DNA of 64,000 nt from Candidatus Gastranaerophilales bacterium (GCA_947624685.1 CANQLJ010000001.1:62001-126000), one strand, 5' to 3'. Numbered from the stretch's first letter, positions 28,178 through 38,106 are shown. A program made the numbers and translations. The notes: generated by a model not told the origin, from the letters alone.

Positions 28178-29275
28178 ATGGCAAATGTTATTTTTAAAAA
28201 TATTTCAAAGAACTTTGGCGACAGAAAAGTCTTAAAAAACATCGATTTTAATATCGAAGATGGCGAATTTATTGTGCTTGTCGGGGCTTCAGGCTGCGGC
28301 AAATCAACTTTGCTCAAAATCGTTTCGGGTCTTGAAAAGCAAAGTTCGGGCGATGTTTTAATAGATAATAAAATCGTAAATGACGTTATGCCAAAAGACA
28401 GAAACATCGCCATGGTTTTTCAAAACTATGCGCTATATCCCCATTTGAATGTCAAAGATAACATTTCATTGAGCCTTAAGGTGAGAAAAGTCGCTAAATG
28501 CGAAATAGAAAGAAAAGTCCAAAGAGCGGCCGAAATATTGAAATTGGAAGATTATCTTTTAGCTAAACCAAAAGAGCTCTCGGGCGGCCAAAGGCAAAGA
28601 GTGGCGCTTGCAAGGGCAATTGTTCGAGAACCAAAAGTTTTTTTGATGGATGAACCTTTGTCTAATTTAGATGCGAAATTAAGAAGCGAGATGAGAGCGG
28701 AAATTAAAAAGCTCCACCAAAAATTAAAAACAACATTTATCTATGTAACCCATGATCAAACGGAAGCACTCACTATGGGAGACAGAATCGTTGTATTAAA
28801 CAATAGCGAAGTTCAACAAATTGACACTCCCCAAAATATCTACAATCACCCCGTAAACACTTTCGTAGCTTCTTTTATGGGGGTGAACCCTATGAATATT
28901 GTTGAAGTTGATGTTTTAGATGACAGTGTCGCTTTTGGCGAAATCAAAATCCCTCTAAATATCCTTCCTTACGAAATTTCACACTACAGAAAAGTGCTTT
29001 TAGGGATAAGAAGCGAAAATATCGTCTGTTCATCAAACCCTTCATATCATTTTAATTCAATTAAATTCAGCTCCAAGATTCTTTTTGAAGAAAACTTGGG
29101 TTCAACAAAAAACGTATATTTTAAAATCGGCGAAGAAGAATTTTCTTCTTCAATCCCTTCATCCACGCCAAATAGCGATACGCTTGATTTTTCAATTAAC
29201 CCTGATGATCTTTATTTCTTTGATTGCAGAAAAAAGACCCCGATTGCAAAAAGATTCCCCTTTGATAAATTTTAG
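28178..29275 (+). CDS. ABC transporter ATP-binding protein, MalK/UgpC/MsmX type
   Basis: Cytoplasmic ATPase of carbohydrate-importer type, 365 aa. Walker A GASGCGKST (36-44), Q-loop FQNYALYPH, signature LSGGQRQRV (134-142), Walker B VFLMDEP (154-160), H-loop YVTHDQTEA, then a C-terminal TOBE/OB extension (about 235-365) typical of the sugar-importer group. No permease or binding-protein gene is adjacent, so like MsmX it may serve one or more importers encoded elsewhere. The stop overlaps the convergent DUF2993-like gene by four bases. Confidence 0.92.
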   Translation: MANVIFKNISKNFGDRKVLKNIDFNIEDGEFIVLVGASGCGKSTLLKIVSGLEKQSSGDVLIDNKIVNDVMPKDRNIAMVFQNYALYPHLNVKDNISLSLKVRKVAKCEIERKVQRAAEILKLEDYLLAKPKELSGGQRQRVALARAIVREPKVFLMDEPLSNLDAKLRSEMRAEIKKLHQKLKTTFIYVTHDQTEALTMGDRIVVLNNSEVQQIDTPQNIYNHPVNTFVASFMGVNPMNIVEVDVLDDSVAFGEIKIPLNILPYEISHYRKVLLGIRSENIVCSSNPSYHFNSIKFSSKILFEENLGSTKNVYFKIGEEEFSSSIPSSTPNSDTLDFSINPDDLYFFDCRKKTPIAKRFPFDKF

Positions 29276-30180
29276 ATATTTTTAAACACAATTAACAATC
29301 CGTCTAAAACAATTTCGCCATTAACAATTTTTGCATTTTTGAGCTCAATTTTTCCTTTAGAATTTTCATCAACTTCAAATTTTAATGAATCGGGATAAAC
29401 AACATTTATCAATTGTGCCAAAAGCTTTGATTCCGGAGATTTTGAATTTGATTTTATATCATCAAAAGATATTTTCCCGTTTTTGACGTTCAATTTTGTG
29501 CTCAGATTGACGGTTTTTGTTTTATTTTTATTAAAAAGATTTAGATATTTTTCAAGAAAAGATATTTTATATTTTAGGATGATTCTTGTGTCTTTAAGTT
29601 CAATTTGGCTGTCTTGGATTTTTATAAATGAATTAATTATCGAATTAGAATTAAGTTCATCTATTATATTTTTATATTTCTCATCATTCATCATCTTATT
29701 TAGGTCATCTTGAGTGATTTTAGAATTGAATGTCATAACAAAATCATAATCAAAATTAACTTTGTCGTCTTTAAGGGTTATTTTATTATAAGGGCAAAAG
29801 GTCTTGAGTGAAATGTCGCTTAGATATATTCCGTCATTTTGAAAATTTTTGCCTTTTGCGCTTAATGATTTAAATTCGCCCCCTAAAAGATTATTTGCAA
29901 AGAAATTTTCAATTTTTATATCAAACTTGGAATTTGTCTCTTTTTTTATTTCATGTTCGATTATTTTTTCTATTGTATTTCGAGAGGCGAGGTTAGCTCC
30001 GGTTGTGCTCATCATAAATCCGCCAAAGGTTTTTTTAGCGGTAATATCAGAACAATATGCATCATAATTTTCAATATTTTTAGCGTTCGCGGGGCCAATT
30101 TTTATAAACAAAATTGAAAATATCGAAAATAAAAATATTGCGGTTATTAAAAATACTTTTTTCATTCTTAAATTTTCCAT
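29272..30180 (-). CDS. membrane-anchored or exported protein, probable DUF2993/LmeA-like
   Basis: 302 aa with an N-terminal hydrophobic helix (about residues 8-27; M6 is an alternative start). The body has the repeating beta pattern of DUF2993: 'IEKIIEHEIKKETNSKFDIKIENFFANNLLGGEFKSLSAKGKNF' then 'GIYLSDISLKT' (read in segments), and a C-terminal 'IELKNAKIVNGEIVLDGLL'. The family occurs in cyanobacteria and actinobacteria, where LmeA acts on lipoglycan maturation; function here is unknown. Assignment from pattern only. Confidence 0.6.
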   Translation of the reverse strand: MENLRMKKVFLITAIFLFSIFSILFIKIGPANAKNIENYDAYCSDITAKKTFGGFMMSTTGANLASRNTIEKIIEHEIKKETNSKFDIKIENFFANNLLGGEFKSLSAKGKNFQNDGIYLSDISLKTFCPYNKITLKDDKVNFDYDFVMTFNSKITQDDLNKMMNDEKYKNIIDELNSNSIINSFIKIQDSQIELKDTRIILKYKISFLEKYLNLFNKNKTKTVNLSTKLNVKNGKISFDDIKSNSKSPESKLLAQLINVVYPDSLKFEVDENSKGKIELKNAKIVNGEIVLDGLLIVFKNI

Positions 30181-30266
30181 TTTTAAGTAGGCTTTTTTTA
30201 AAGATTACTACAAAAATAAAAAATCTTACAAAAAAATCTTAATTAAATCTTTATAAAAAAACGAAA

Positions 30267-30295
30267 GTTCTTATGCTACTATAATCTATAAGAAC
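30267..30295 (+). promoter_or_regulatory. promoter with operator-like palindrome straddling the -10 box
   Basis: Perfect inverted repeat GTTCTTAT (30267-30274) / ATAAGAAC (30288-30295) with a 13-base spacer that contains a consensus -10 TATAAT (30280-30285). A regulator bound here would block the aminotransferase gene at 30324. Compare the similar element at 50069-50099. Confidence 0.55.
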
Positions 30296-30323
30296 GATTA
30301 CTGTAAAAAACGAGGAGAAAAAG

Positions 30324-31451
30324 ATGAAAATTCCTATTATCAATTCAAAAAGACAATATGAAACAATAAAATCAACGGTCGAACCAAAAGTGCTTGAAGT
30401 TATGAGAAGCGGCTCATATATTTTGGGCGAAAACAACAAAATGCTTGAATCGGAATTGGCGCAATATCTTGATTGCAAACACACTGTTTTGTTAAATTCC
30501 GGAACGGACGCTCTGCATCTTGCTCTTAGAGCTTTAGATATAGGCCAAGGTGATGAAGTAATTTCAACGGCATTTACTTTTGTTGCAACATCGGAAAGTA
30601 TCGGAATAGTTGGTGCAAAACCCGTTTTTGTTGATATTGACCCCGATACTTTTAATATTGACGCATCAAAAATCGAAAATGCAATAACTCCAAAAACAAA
30701 AGCAATAATCCCGGTTCATCTCTACGGTCAGCCCTGCGAAATGGATGTGATTACGGATATAGCTAAACGCCACAATCTTTTTGTCATAGAAGACGCTTGC
30801 CAAGCAATCGGCGCTGAATATAAAGGCAAAAAAGTCGGTACTATAGGTGACATCGGCTGTTTCAGCTTCTATCCGACTAAAAACCTTGGCACTATGGGCG
30901 ATGGCGGTATGATTGCAACAAATTCGCAATATCTAAAAGATAGAATAATCGCTCTGAGAAACCATGGCGGAGCAATTCGATATCATCACGATGAAATCGG
31001 CGTAAATTCAAGATTGGATGAAATTCAAGCGGCAATTTTAAGAGTGAAATTACCTTATATAGATAAATGGAACGAACAAAGACGAGAACACGCAAGCTAT
31101 TATAACGAACTGTTTTCGAAATGTTCTTTAATTGAAACACCAAAAGAACTCGATGGCGCTTATTGCGTTTATCACCAATATACAATTAAAATTCCAAACA
31201 GAGACACTGTCCACAAAACGCTCTCCGATATGGGAATCGGCGCAATGATATATTATCCGATACCACTGCATCTTCAAAAAGTCCATGCGCAATATAATTT
31301 TAAAGAAGGCATGCTCCCAAATACCGAAAAAAATACAAAATTAGTTCTATCGTTACCGATGTTTGCAGAAATTACAAAAGAAGAACAACAACAAGTGGCA
31401 TCTGCTGTAATTGAATGCGTTGAAAAAACTTCAAGCGCAGTTGCAATATAG
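30324..31451 (+). CDS. DegT/DnrJ/EryC1/StrS family PLP aminotransferase
   Basis: Sugar aminotransferase that acts on a nucleotide-linked keto-sugar, 375 aa. Seen: '[14 protein letters not shown]' (58-71), '[13 protein letters not shown]', PLP-binding '[47 protein letters not shown]' (in segments) with Schiff-base lysine K186, and '[16 protein letters not shown]'. These are family hallmarks; which amino-sugar is made (WecE-, ArnB-, PseC- or Wbp-type) cannot be told. Very good ribosome site CGAGGAG. Monocistronic; envelope or surface polysaccharide synthesis is the usual role. Confidence 0.93.
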   Translation: MKIPIINSKRQYETIKSTVEPKVLEVMRSGSYILGENNKMLESELAQYLDCKHTVLLNSGTDALHLALRALDIGQGDEVISTAFTFVATSESIGIVGAKPVFVDIDPDTFNIDASKIENAITPKTKAIIPVHLYGQPCEMDVITDIAKRHNLFVIEDACQAIGAEYKGKKVGTIGDIGCFSFYPTKNLGTMGDGGMIATNSQYLKDRIIALRNHGGAIRYHHDEIGVNSRLDEIQAAILRVKLPYIDKWNEQRREHASYYNELFSKCSLIETPKELDGAYCVYHQYTIKIPNRDTVHKTLSDMGIGAMIYYPIPLHLQKVHAQYNFKEGMLPNTEKNTKLVLSLPMFAEITKEEQQQVASAVIECVEKTSSAVAI

Positions 31452-31482
31452 ATTTTAACGCTAATTTAAACATTTTTTAAAT

Positions 31483-31519
31483 AATTCCGCCTTAATTTAT
31501 TTAATTTTAAGGCGGAATT
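31483..31519. terminator. bidirectional intrinsic terminator
   Basis: Perfect 13-bp stem AATTCCGCCTTAA / TTAAGGCGGAATT (31483-31495, 31507-31519) with an 11-base loop, between the convergent aminotransferase and helicase genes; U-rich sequence flanks both sides. Confidence 0.88.
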
Positions 31520-31540
31520 TATTTTAAGTCTTCTTTGAGA

Positions 31541-33871
31541 CTAATCAACATTAACAGGCTCGATATTAATATATCTTATGGCATCAAGTGCATTAGATTT
31601 AAGATTTTGGGGGATATTATCCAATAGCGCAATCTGTCTTAAAACGTCAATTGTTCTTTTAAATGATCGAACGACATCCCCTTGGGAAATTTCGGTATCG
31701 CAGAACATATTTTGCCAAGTTTCAATGTTGTTGTTTTCACTATCCAAATTAGCCCCAATCCAATATTCAACAAAATAGCAGTATTGAGGATTAATATACA
31801 TCGGATTTTCAATTTTATTATCTCTTTCCAAAATGTATATTTTTCTTCTTATGTCTTTTATTTTATTTAAAACTTTTCTGACTTTTTTTGAACAATCTAA
31901 AGCCAAGGCTTTATCTTTTTTTCTTGATTCTTCGCTAATTAGAGCGCAGACAACGCTGGCCAGTTCTATGACATTTAAATCATCCAAGAGCCCCGATAAT
32001 ATGACGGAAGACAGGAATAATTCATTTTCACATCTTAATGCCATCGTAATTTGCCCTAAATCGGTGGGGTAATTGTCTTTAAGGTTTCCTGTTTGCTCTA
32101 AAATATCGCGATGCGCCAAAAACTTCTGCCAATAGATGTCTTTTTGAAATTCAATTTCTTTATTTAATCTATCTGACTCTTTAAGAAGCCTTTGTCCCAT
32201 TTCAATTGCTTTTTTGTGTTTTTTGTACATTTTGCAGTTTTCGCAATGCATAGCGGAAATTTTCATATAGAGCTTATGAGATTCTTGTTTATAGTGCGCA
32301 ATTTCGGGTATTTCAATGGTTTTTTGCTTTCTTGCCACGGCTTGGCGCTTTAGGGCTTTATATATTGTTCTCATTTGTACATATTCATTTTTTGCCCTGT
32401 TATAATTATCCATATCTTCTTTAGTCAAATTCCAGTTACATTTAAAATTGAGATATTGGTCAATTTCAGCAGATATTTCTTGTTTTTTTTCTAATAGCGG
32501 CGTCAATCTGCCCGTTGAAGAAAAATACCCGAATGTCTTAAATATCAATTCTTTTGCGTCATCAAGCGAAAATCTCTGTAACAAATTTAAAACCATTGAA
32601 TATCTTGGGCTGAATTTGCTCTCCAATGGATTTGAATCTGATTTAACTAACGTTGCAACTTCATCGGGCGTTTGAAAAGGAGTACCCATAATTACAACAT
32701 ATCCAATCTCATCCATCCCCCTTCTTCCCGCTCTGCCCGACATTTGCAAAAATTCGTTTGCGCTTAAGGTTCTGTGGCCCGTGTCCGTTCTTTTTGAAAT
32801 TGAACTGATGACGGTTGTTCGAGCGGGCATGTTGATTCCGGCTGCCAGAGTTTCCGTTGCAAAGACGACTTTTATAAGCCCTTTTTGAAAAAGCTTTTCA
32901 ACTAATGTTTTCCAGGAAGGTAAAAGCCCGGCATGGTGCGAAGCGATGCCCGATTTGATTAAATCAAGCTGGGGATTATTTTCTAAATACGGATTTTCTT
33001 TGATATAATCTTCAATAATTTTATTTAATTCTTTTTTTTCTTTTTCATTTAAAAGCTCGAGTTTGAGGCATTTTCTTGCGTTATCGTCGCATTTTTTTCT
33101 TGAAAAAGTGAAATAAATGCAAGGAAGCATATCTTTTTCGTTTAAGACTTCCAAAAGCCTTGAAGTGTTATTTTTTCTTTTGTCTTTTTTATTGAAGTAA
33201 TCATATTTATTTTCGGGTTTAATTTTGGAATTTAACTTGCCGTCGGGTGTTAAAAGGGGCAGAATCGTATTTGGTTTAGAACTGTCATAATAAAAATACC
33301 TTAAAGGCACGGGGCGAAAATCACTATAGACAAGTTCGGTTCTGGAATGAACCGTATTTATCCAATCTGTCAATTGTTTTGAATTTTGTATCGTTGCACT
33401 GAGCGCAATCAATTGGATATTGGTAGGGCAATAGATGATACTTTCTTCCCAGACCGTTCCTCTTGATTCGTCGTTCATATAGTGAACTTCATCTAAGACG
33501 ACATATCGAACATCTTTTAAGTTATCTTTAACGGTGCCAAAAGTCGTTCCATAGAGCATATTTCTAAATACTTCGGTTGTCATAACGACAATTTGAGCTT
33601 CGCGATTGATTGTGGTGTCGCCTGTCAAAAGCCCGACATTGTCGCTTCCGTAGGTGTTTGAAAAGTCATAGAATTTTTGATTGGATAGAGCCTTTAGGGG
33701 TGTTGTATAAAAAATCCTCTCGCCTTTTTCAAGCGCAAGATGAATGGCGCTTTGAGCGATACAAGTTTTGCCCGCTCCGGTGGGAGCGCAGACAACGACG
33801 CTTTTACCTTCTTGAATATGTTCTATTGCGCGTTTTTGAAAATCATCCAGTTCAAAATTAAAGCCATACAT
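31541..33871 (-). CDS. Ski2/Mtr4-like DExH-box RNA helicase
   Basis: 776-aa superfamily 2 helicase. Motif I APTGAGKT (29-36), motif Ia TTPLKALSNQK, motif II DEVH (127-130), motif III LSATIQN, 'FATETLAAGINMPART' (motif V) and 'QMSGRAGRRGMDEIG' (motif VI), followed by a helical C-terminal region with a small Cys/His stretch (HCENCKMYKKH). The DEVH box and GRAGRRGxD motif place it in the Ski2-like group, which is common in cyanobacteria and in chloroplast-derived genes. Probably RNA processing or turnover; specific targets unknown. Confidence 0.92.
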   Translation of the reverse strand: MYGFNFELDDFQKRAIEHIQEGKSVVVCAPTGAGKTCIAQSAIHLALEKGERIFYTTPLKALSNQKFYDFSNTYGSDNVGLLTGDTTINREAQIVVMTTEVFRNMLYGTTFGTVKDNLKDVRYVVLDEVHYMNDESRGTVWEESIIYCPTNIQLIALSATIQNSKQLTDWINTVHSRTELVYSDFRPVPLRYFYYDSSKPNTILPLLTPDGKLNSKIKPENKYDYFNKKDKRKNNTSRLLEVLNEKDMLPCIYFTFSRKKCDDNARKCLKLELLNEKEKKELNKIIEDYIKENPYLENNPQLDLIKSGIASHHAGLLPSWKTLVEKLFQKGLIKVVFATETLAAGINMPARTTVISSISKRTDTGHRTLSANEFLQMSGRAGRRGMDEIGYVVIMGTPFQTPDEVATLVKSDSNPLESKFSPRYSMVLNLLQRFSLDDAKELIFKTFGYFSSTGRLTPLLEKKQEISAEIDQYLNFKCNWNLTKEDMDNYNRAKNEYVQMRTIYKALKRQAVARKQKTIEIPEIAHYKQESHKLYMKISAMHCENCKMYKKHKKAIEMGQRLLKESDRLNKEIEFQKDIYWQKFLAHRDILEQTGNLKDNYPTDLGQITMALRCENELFLSSVILSGLLDDLNVIELASVVCALISEESRKKDKALALDCSKKVRKVLNKIKDIRRKIYILERDNKIENPMYINPQYCYFVEYWIGANLDSENNNIETWQNMFCDTEISQGDVVRSFKRTIDVLRQIALLDNIPQNLKSNALDAIRYINIEPVNVD

Positions 33872-33947
33872 CTTATTTTTTTAATTCCACAAAATCCCCA
33901 CAAAAATCTTTAAACTTTCCCTTTTATTATCCGCATTTTTACTTTAT

Positions 33948-34406
33948 CTATTTCATGCCGGTAGACCCGAATCCGCCTTGGGCTCTTTGGGTTTGCGATA
34001 AATCTTCGCAAAGTTGAATATCGGGTTTTAAAACTTCCATAATTGCCATTTGAGCGATTCTATCGCCTCTTGATATTTTAAAATCATTTTTTGAATGATT
34101 AATCAATCCGACGCAAATTTCGCCTCTATAATCTTCATCAATCGTTCCGATGCCGTTTACGACGGCAATTCCGTGTTTGATAGCAAGCCCTGAACGCGAG
34201 CGCACTTGAGCTTCGGTGTTATGAGGAAGTTCAAGTGCAATTCCTGTCGGAATCATCCTTATTTCACCCGATGGAATTATAACATCATCACTAATTGCTG
34301 CAACTAAATCCATAGCACTTGCGCCTGAGGTTTTATATTGGGGCAGGGAGACAAAATTATCCAGTTTTTTGATTTTTAAAACAAGCTTTTGCGTAACTTC
34401 AACCAT
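33948..34406 (-). CDS. dut: deoxyuridine 5'-triphosphate nucleotidohydrolase
   Basis: Hydrolyses dUTP to dUMP and PPi, keeping uracil out of DNA. 152 aa, trimeric all-beta type. All five family motifs can be read: ASAMDLVA (1), RSRSGLAIKHG (2), GTIDEDYRGEI with the catalytic Asp (3), RGDRIAQM (4) and the flexible C-terminal RAQGGFGSTG (5). Its start is three bases after the coaX stop, so it is co-transcribed with coaX. Confidence 0.96.
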   Translation of the reverse strand: MVEVTQKLVLKIKKLDNFVSLPQYKTSGASAMDLVAAISDDVIIPSGEIRMIPTGIALELPHNTEAQVRSRSGLAIKHGIAVVNGIGTIDEDYRGEICVGLINHSKNDFKISRGDRIAQMAIMEVLKPDIQLCEDLSQTQRAQGGFGSTGMK

Positions 34407-34409
34407 AAT

Positions 34410-35177
34410 TTATTCCTTATTTAAGTAATATAACTCTTTTAAACCAAACAAAGTCAAATCTCTATCAATATAATCTATTGTTTTGTCGCTATTTTCAAAT
34501 AATACGTCGCTATAGCCGCCTGTAGCAATTATTGTTGCCTTTTGACCGAGCTCTTTTTCGCATTTTTTAATCATACCTTTAATCATTTCACAATGCCCAA
34601 ACACAATCCCCGACAGCATCGCGTTAATCGTATTTTTGCCAATGGAAGATTTTGGCGCTTCGATTTTTAGTTTTGGGAGTTTGGAAGTGAATTGTGATAA
34701 TGATTGAGCTTGGATTTTTAACCCCGGGGCAATAATACCGCCAATGAAACAAGAATTTTTATCAACAATATCAAACGTTGTTGCCGTACCAAAATCAATC
34801 ACAATTGAAGGAAGACTATATTTGATACAAGCGGCGCTTGCGTTTGCAATTCTATCGGCGCCGATTTCTTTATTATTATCTAAATTAAGAGTAATCGGCA
34901 TTTTAGATTTATAGGATAAATTGAGCGCTTCAATATTGAGGTATTTTAAAATTGCGTTTTTATAAATTTCCCCCAATTGCGGCACGACGGAAGAAATTAT
35001 CGCCCCTTTGATATTTGAAATTAAATTGTTGTGCCCCAATATGGTTAAAAGCATTATCCCATATTCATCTTGCGTTTTTTTAATATCGGAAGACAGTGCA
35101 AAAGTCTTTATGAGACTGTCTTTTTCAAATATCCCTAAAGAGGTGTTGGTGTTACCTATATCGATTACTAAAATCAT
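34410..35177 (-). CDS. coaX: type III pantothenate kinase
   Basis: First step of coenzyme A synthesis. 255 aa of the ASKHA fold: phosphate-1 loop DIGNTNTSLGIF (5-16), 'SSVVPQL', 'GADRIANASAA' and phosphate-2 'VIDFGTATTFDIVD', then 'GGIIAPGLKIQAQSLSQFTSKLP' (in segments) and 'IATGGYSDVLF'. The longer first loop and the GADRxA motif distinguish CoaX from type I and II kinases. Upstream gene of a two-gene unit with dut. Confidence 0.95.
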   Translation of the reverse strand: MILVIDIGNTNTSLGIFEKDSLIKTFALSSDIKKTQDEYGIMLLTILGHNNLISNIKGAIISSVVPQLGEIYKNAILKYLNIEALNLSYKSKMPITLNLDNNKEIGADRIANASAACIKYSLPSIVIDFGTATTFDIVDKNSCFIGGIIAPGLKIQAQSLSQFTSKLPKLKIEAPKSSIGKNTINAMLSGIVFGHCEMIKGMIKKCEKELGQKATIIATGGYSDVLFENSDKTIDYIDRDLTLFGLKELYYLNKE

Positions 35178-35218
35178 AAAAATATTTTAGCAAAGATATA
35201 TTCAAATTTAAAACGTTT

Positions 35219-36190
35219 TTAAACTTTTGTATCAACACCCAAAAGTTCAAACCCGTTCTTTTGATTATAAAAAATTTTTAATTTTAAAGGCGAAATATTT
35301 TCCCAATCGCTTCCAAGCGCATTATTAACAAGGTCTTGGATGTAATTTAGCGCTCCCGATTTTACCGTTGCATCTAATGATGGATTATTTTTTAATCCTT
35401 CTTTTAAAACGTCAATCAGATTTTGCCCGTCTTTATCATAAAATCCGTCATCTTTTAAAACAAAATCATTTATATCAAGTCCTAAATAATCTTTAACATT
35501 TTGATATAAACGGAATTTATTTAAGCTGTCCGAATCAACATTGGAAGAATTTTTCAATGTATAATAGAACAATTCTTTGGAATTATTGTTTGAATTTAAT
35601 AATTCTTCAATTTTTTTCGACAAATCATTGTCATCAAGCCCTTCGATGTGTGCGCTAAAAGTGTTTTCATCAAAGGAAATTAAAAAATTATCCGAATCAT
35701 CAAGCTCGATTCCGTTATGTTTTAAAAGATTATTCATTTGAGAACTTATTGCTTTTTGGGAAGATATTTTTTCTTCTTCTTCATACTCTTCCCATGTTTG
35801 AGGAGTGTAATCCAGTCTCGGGTCGTTTAAATTTCCTCCCTTGATTGTGCCGAATAAAATTGCATTAAGATCATTTTCATACATTGCAAATGTTTCTTTG
35901 TCTTCCCATCTTTTTTTGTATGAAAAATCGCCCGTTCCAAAATATTTTTGGCTTAAATATTGCCTAACCTCATCTTTTGTTTTGAATTTTTCTCTTATTG
36001 AAGCTGCCCATGGGGCAAGTTTTTCATCCAGCGCTCGTCTTTTTAAATTTATATCGCTATAAGGGTTATCGTTATTAGATTTTAATTCATCACCCTCATA
36101 TCTTTCAACCATTTGTTGATATATGTCTTGAACAGTGTCGGGAGAGTATCTTGAAGGGTCGTTATAATAGTTGTAATATCCTACTACCAT
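35219..36190 (-). CDS. hypothetical protein, 323 aa
   Basis: Not recognised. A soluble, acidic, mostly helical protein starting MVVGYYNYYNDPSRYSPD, with a Glu-rich stretch around residue 133-140, many Asn and Asp and no Cys. No signal peptide or TM helix. The ATG has a usable ribosome site (AAAGGA eight bases upstream). It stands between coaX and the acyltransferase gene, 41 and 67 bases away, with no clear operon link. Confidence 0.65.
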   Translation of the reverse strand: MVVGYYNYYNDPSRYSPDTVQDIYQQMVERYEGDELKSNNDNPYSDINLKRRALDEKLAPWAASIREKFKTKDEVRQYLSQKYFGTGDFSYKKRWEDKETFAMYENDLNAILFGTIKGGNLNDPRLDYTPQTWEEYEEEEKISSQKAISSQMNNLLKHNGIELDDSDNFLISFDENTFSAHIEGLDDNDLSKKIEELLNSNNNSKELFYYTLKNSSNVDSDSLNKFRLYQNVKDYLGLDINDFVLKDDGFYDKDGQNLIDVLKEGLKNNPSLDATVKSGALNYIQDLVNNALGSDWENISPLKLKIFYNQKNGFELLGVDTKV

Positions 36191-36257
36191 TTTAAAAATC
36201 CTTTTTCTTTTTGCCCTTTTTAATTACTTATAGTTTATTCCACGTTTGAGGCAATTC

Positions 36258-36938
36258 CTAACTTTTAAGGTATTTTTTATAGTTTTTCTTTAAATCTTCG
36301 TATAAATTATTTAAGCTTTGTTCTACTTTTAGTCGTATTTTTTCAGTTGTTTCTTCGTCCATATTTTCTTCAACATAAATAGGATCGCCATATAACATAA
36401 CAAGTTTTGTGCCGATTAGCGGAAAGCGGAAGCTGTCCCACGATTTAAACTTCAAAAATCTTTTCTGCGGACTCCAATAAACAGCGGGAACAATCGGGAT
36501 ATTGCACATTTTAGCTATATCAATTATCCCTTTTTTAACGATTCGATTTGGTCCTCGAGGCCCATCTATAGTGAGCGCTCCGTTATAATCTTCTTCTTTT
36601 ATTTTTTTAATCAGTTCAAGGCTTGCTTTTGTTCCGCCCCTGTTTTGTGAACCCCTGACAGTCGTAACGCCTACGGCATTTGCTGCTCTGGATATTATTT
36701 CTCCATCTTTAGAGTTTGAGACCATAACGCAGGTTTTTCTAAACATATTGCATGAAAACACAGCACACTGGTGCGCATGCCAGAGGGCGAAGATGCATTT
36801 GACTTTTGGGTAATTGATACATTTACAATTGTAGAAAATTTTTTCAAGTTTAAATAAATTAACCACAAAAGCGCTCAGAAATTCAAAAATATATATATTT
36901 TTTATTTCAAGAAAGTATTGTTTAAGCGGTTTTTTCAA
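36258..36938 (-). CDS. lysophospholipid acyltransferase family protein (DUF374)
   Basis: 226-aa acyltransferase related to the LpxL/LPLAT fold. Seen: 'CIFALWHAHQCAVF' in place of the classical HX4D box, 'SKDGEIISRAANAVGVTTVRGSQNRGGTKASL', and 'NGALTIDGPRGPNRIVKKGIIDIAKMCNIPIVPAVYW' (in segments), all DUF374 landmarks. Likely adds an acyl chain to an envelope glycolipid (lipid A-type in relatives). Starts three bases after csaB and shares its transcript. Confidence 0.85.
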   Translation of the reverse strand: MKKPLKQYFLEIKNIYIFEFLSAFVVNLFKLEKIFYNCKCINYPKVKCIFALWHAHQCAVFSCNMFRKTCVMVSNSKDGEIISRAANAVGVTTVRGSQNRGGTKASLELIKKIKEEDYNGALTIDGPRGPNRIVKKGIIDIAKMCNIPIVPAVYWSPQKRFLKFKSWDSFRFPLIGTKLVMLYGDPIYVEENMDEETTEKIRLKVEQSLNNLYEDLKKNYKKYLKS

Positions 36939-36941
36939 ATT

Positions 36942-37991
36942 TTACTCCTCGATATTTGGTTTATTTGTGTTTTTAAGGGCATTATCCAAAAAGCTCCAAT
37001 CAAATTTCCTCGGCTCGTGATAGCTTTGTTTATTGTCACTTTCAAAAAAGTCTTTCAATTTTTCTTCCAATTGTTCTAAATCATAGTTCATTATGTCAAT
37101 ATTTGGAATTTCAAGTTCATCGGCCAATGTTTTGATTTTGTCATCATAAATCAATGCGAAAGTTTTGCTTTGAAGGTACTGGGCGCAAATGAGCCCATGG
37201 AGCCTTGTTGATATGACAAATCGTGCATTATTTATTTTGTCAATTGTTTCGGATATATTTTTGTTCTTTATTAATTTTACCTCAAAAATATTGTTTCTGT
37301 TCAATTTTAAGATAAATTTACTGCAAATACTTTCGTCAATTTCGTTTTGGAAACAAAAAACCTCGATTTTTCCGTTCTTTTCTTTATAATATTTTGAAAT
37401 TATATTTGCTAAATCATCGATAAATCTTTTATCAAGACCCCTAAAATCCCTTAATTGCACCAAAAGATTCTTTTTTTTGGTGCAGATTGTTTTTTCTTCC
37501 AAAATTGAATAAATAGGATCCGACGTCACAAACGAATTTATGCCTAATAATTTAAGATATTTTTCGCTTTTATAGTCGCGAACGGAGATAAAATCGACTG
37601 TTTTTAAGATAATCTTTGTTAAAAATTCAAAAAAATCTCCCCTTATTTTTTCAATCCCTTGAGAAAAAATTATAACTTTTTTGAAGCAAAGTTTTGCAAA
37701 AAATATAATGAAAAGATAATATAGAAGGCTAAAATTGCTTGTTTTGTTTTGAAGCAGACTTCCGCCCCCTGAAATCAGTATGTCTGTATTAAATATTTCT
37801 TTTATGACTTTAAAATAGTTTTTATAATAGCACGTTTTTACATCATAACAATATTTCGTTTTTCTTTCGTTATTACATAAAGCCATAACATCATACCCAT
37901 GCGCTTTTAGATGCTTTGAAAGCGCATAAAATATCGCTTCATCTCCGAAATTATTAAAGCCGATGTAGGCAGATACTAAAACTTTTTTCAT
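36942..37991 (-). CDS. csaB: polysaccharide pyruvyl transferase CsaB
   Basis: Adds ketal-linked pyruvate to a cell-wall-bound polysaccharide, 349 aa. N-terminal 'VSAYIGFNNFGDEAIFYALSKHLKAHGYDVMAL', 'DILISGGGSLLQNKTS', 'IFSQGIEKI', 'ISVRDYKSEKYL' and 'ARFVISTRLHGLICAQYL' fit the CsaB/WcaK family. Pyruvylated wall polymers anchor SLH-domain proteins; in cyanobacteria and relatives these include outer-membrane porins. No SLH protein is in the window. Paired with the DUF374 acyltransferase and divergent from an SDR/radical SAM pair. Confidence 0.88.
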   Translation of the reverse strand: MKKVLVSAYIGFNNFGDEAIFYALSKHLKAHGYDVMALCNNERKTKYCYDVKTCYYKNYFKVIKEIFNTDILISGGGSLLQNKTSNFSLLYYLFIIFFAKLCFKKVIIFSQGIEKIRGDFFEFLTKIILKTVDFISVRDYKSEKYLKLLGINSFVTSDPIYSILEEKTICTKKKNLLVQLRDFRGLDKRFIDDLANIISKYYKEKNGKIEVFCFQNEIDESICSKFILKLNRNNIFEVKLIKNKNISETIDKINNARFVISTRLHGLICAQYLQSKTFALIYDDKIKTLADELEIPNIDIMNYDLEQLEEKLKDFFESDNKQSYHEPRKFDWSFLDNALKNTNKPNIEE

Positions 37992-38093
37992 AAATAATTT
38001 ATATCATAATTAAAGTCTTTTGAAAACTTTATTAACAAATTAAACCAAAATTCCTACAAATTTTATACGATATTAAAAAAATCATATTTAATT

Positions 38094-38099
38094 TAAAAT
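38094..38099 (+). promoter_or_regulatory. -10 box immediately before the SDR start codon
   Basis: TAAAAT with seven bases to the ATG at 38107, which puts the expected transcription start on or next to the codon; no Shine-Dalgarno is visible. Suggests a leaderless message. Confidence 0.4.
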
Positions 38100-38106
38100 A
38101 AATCTT

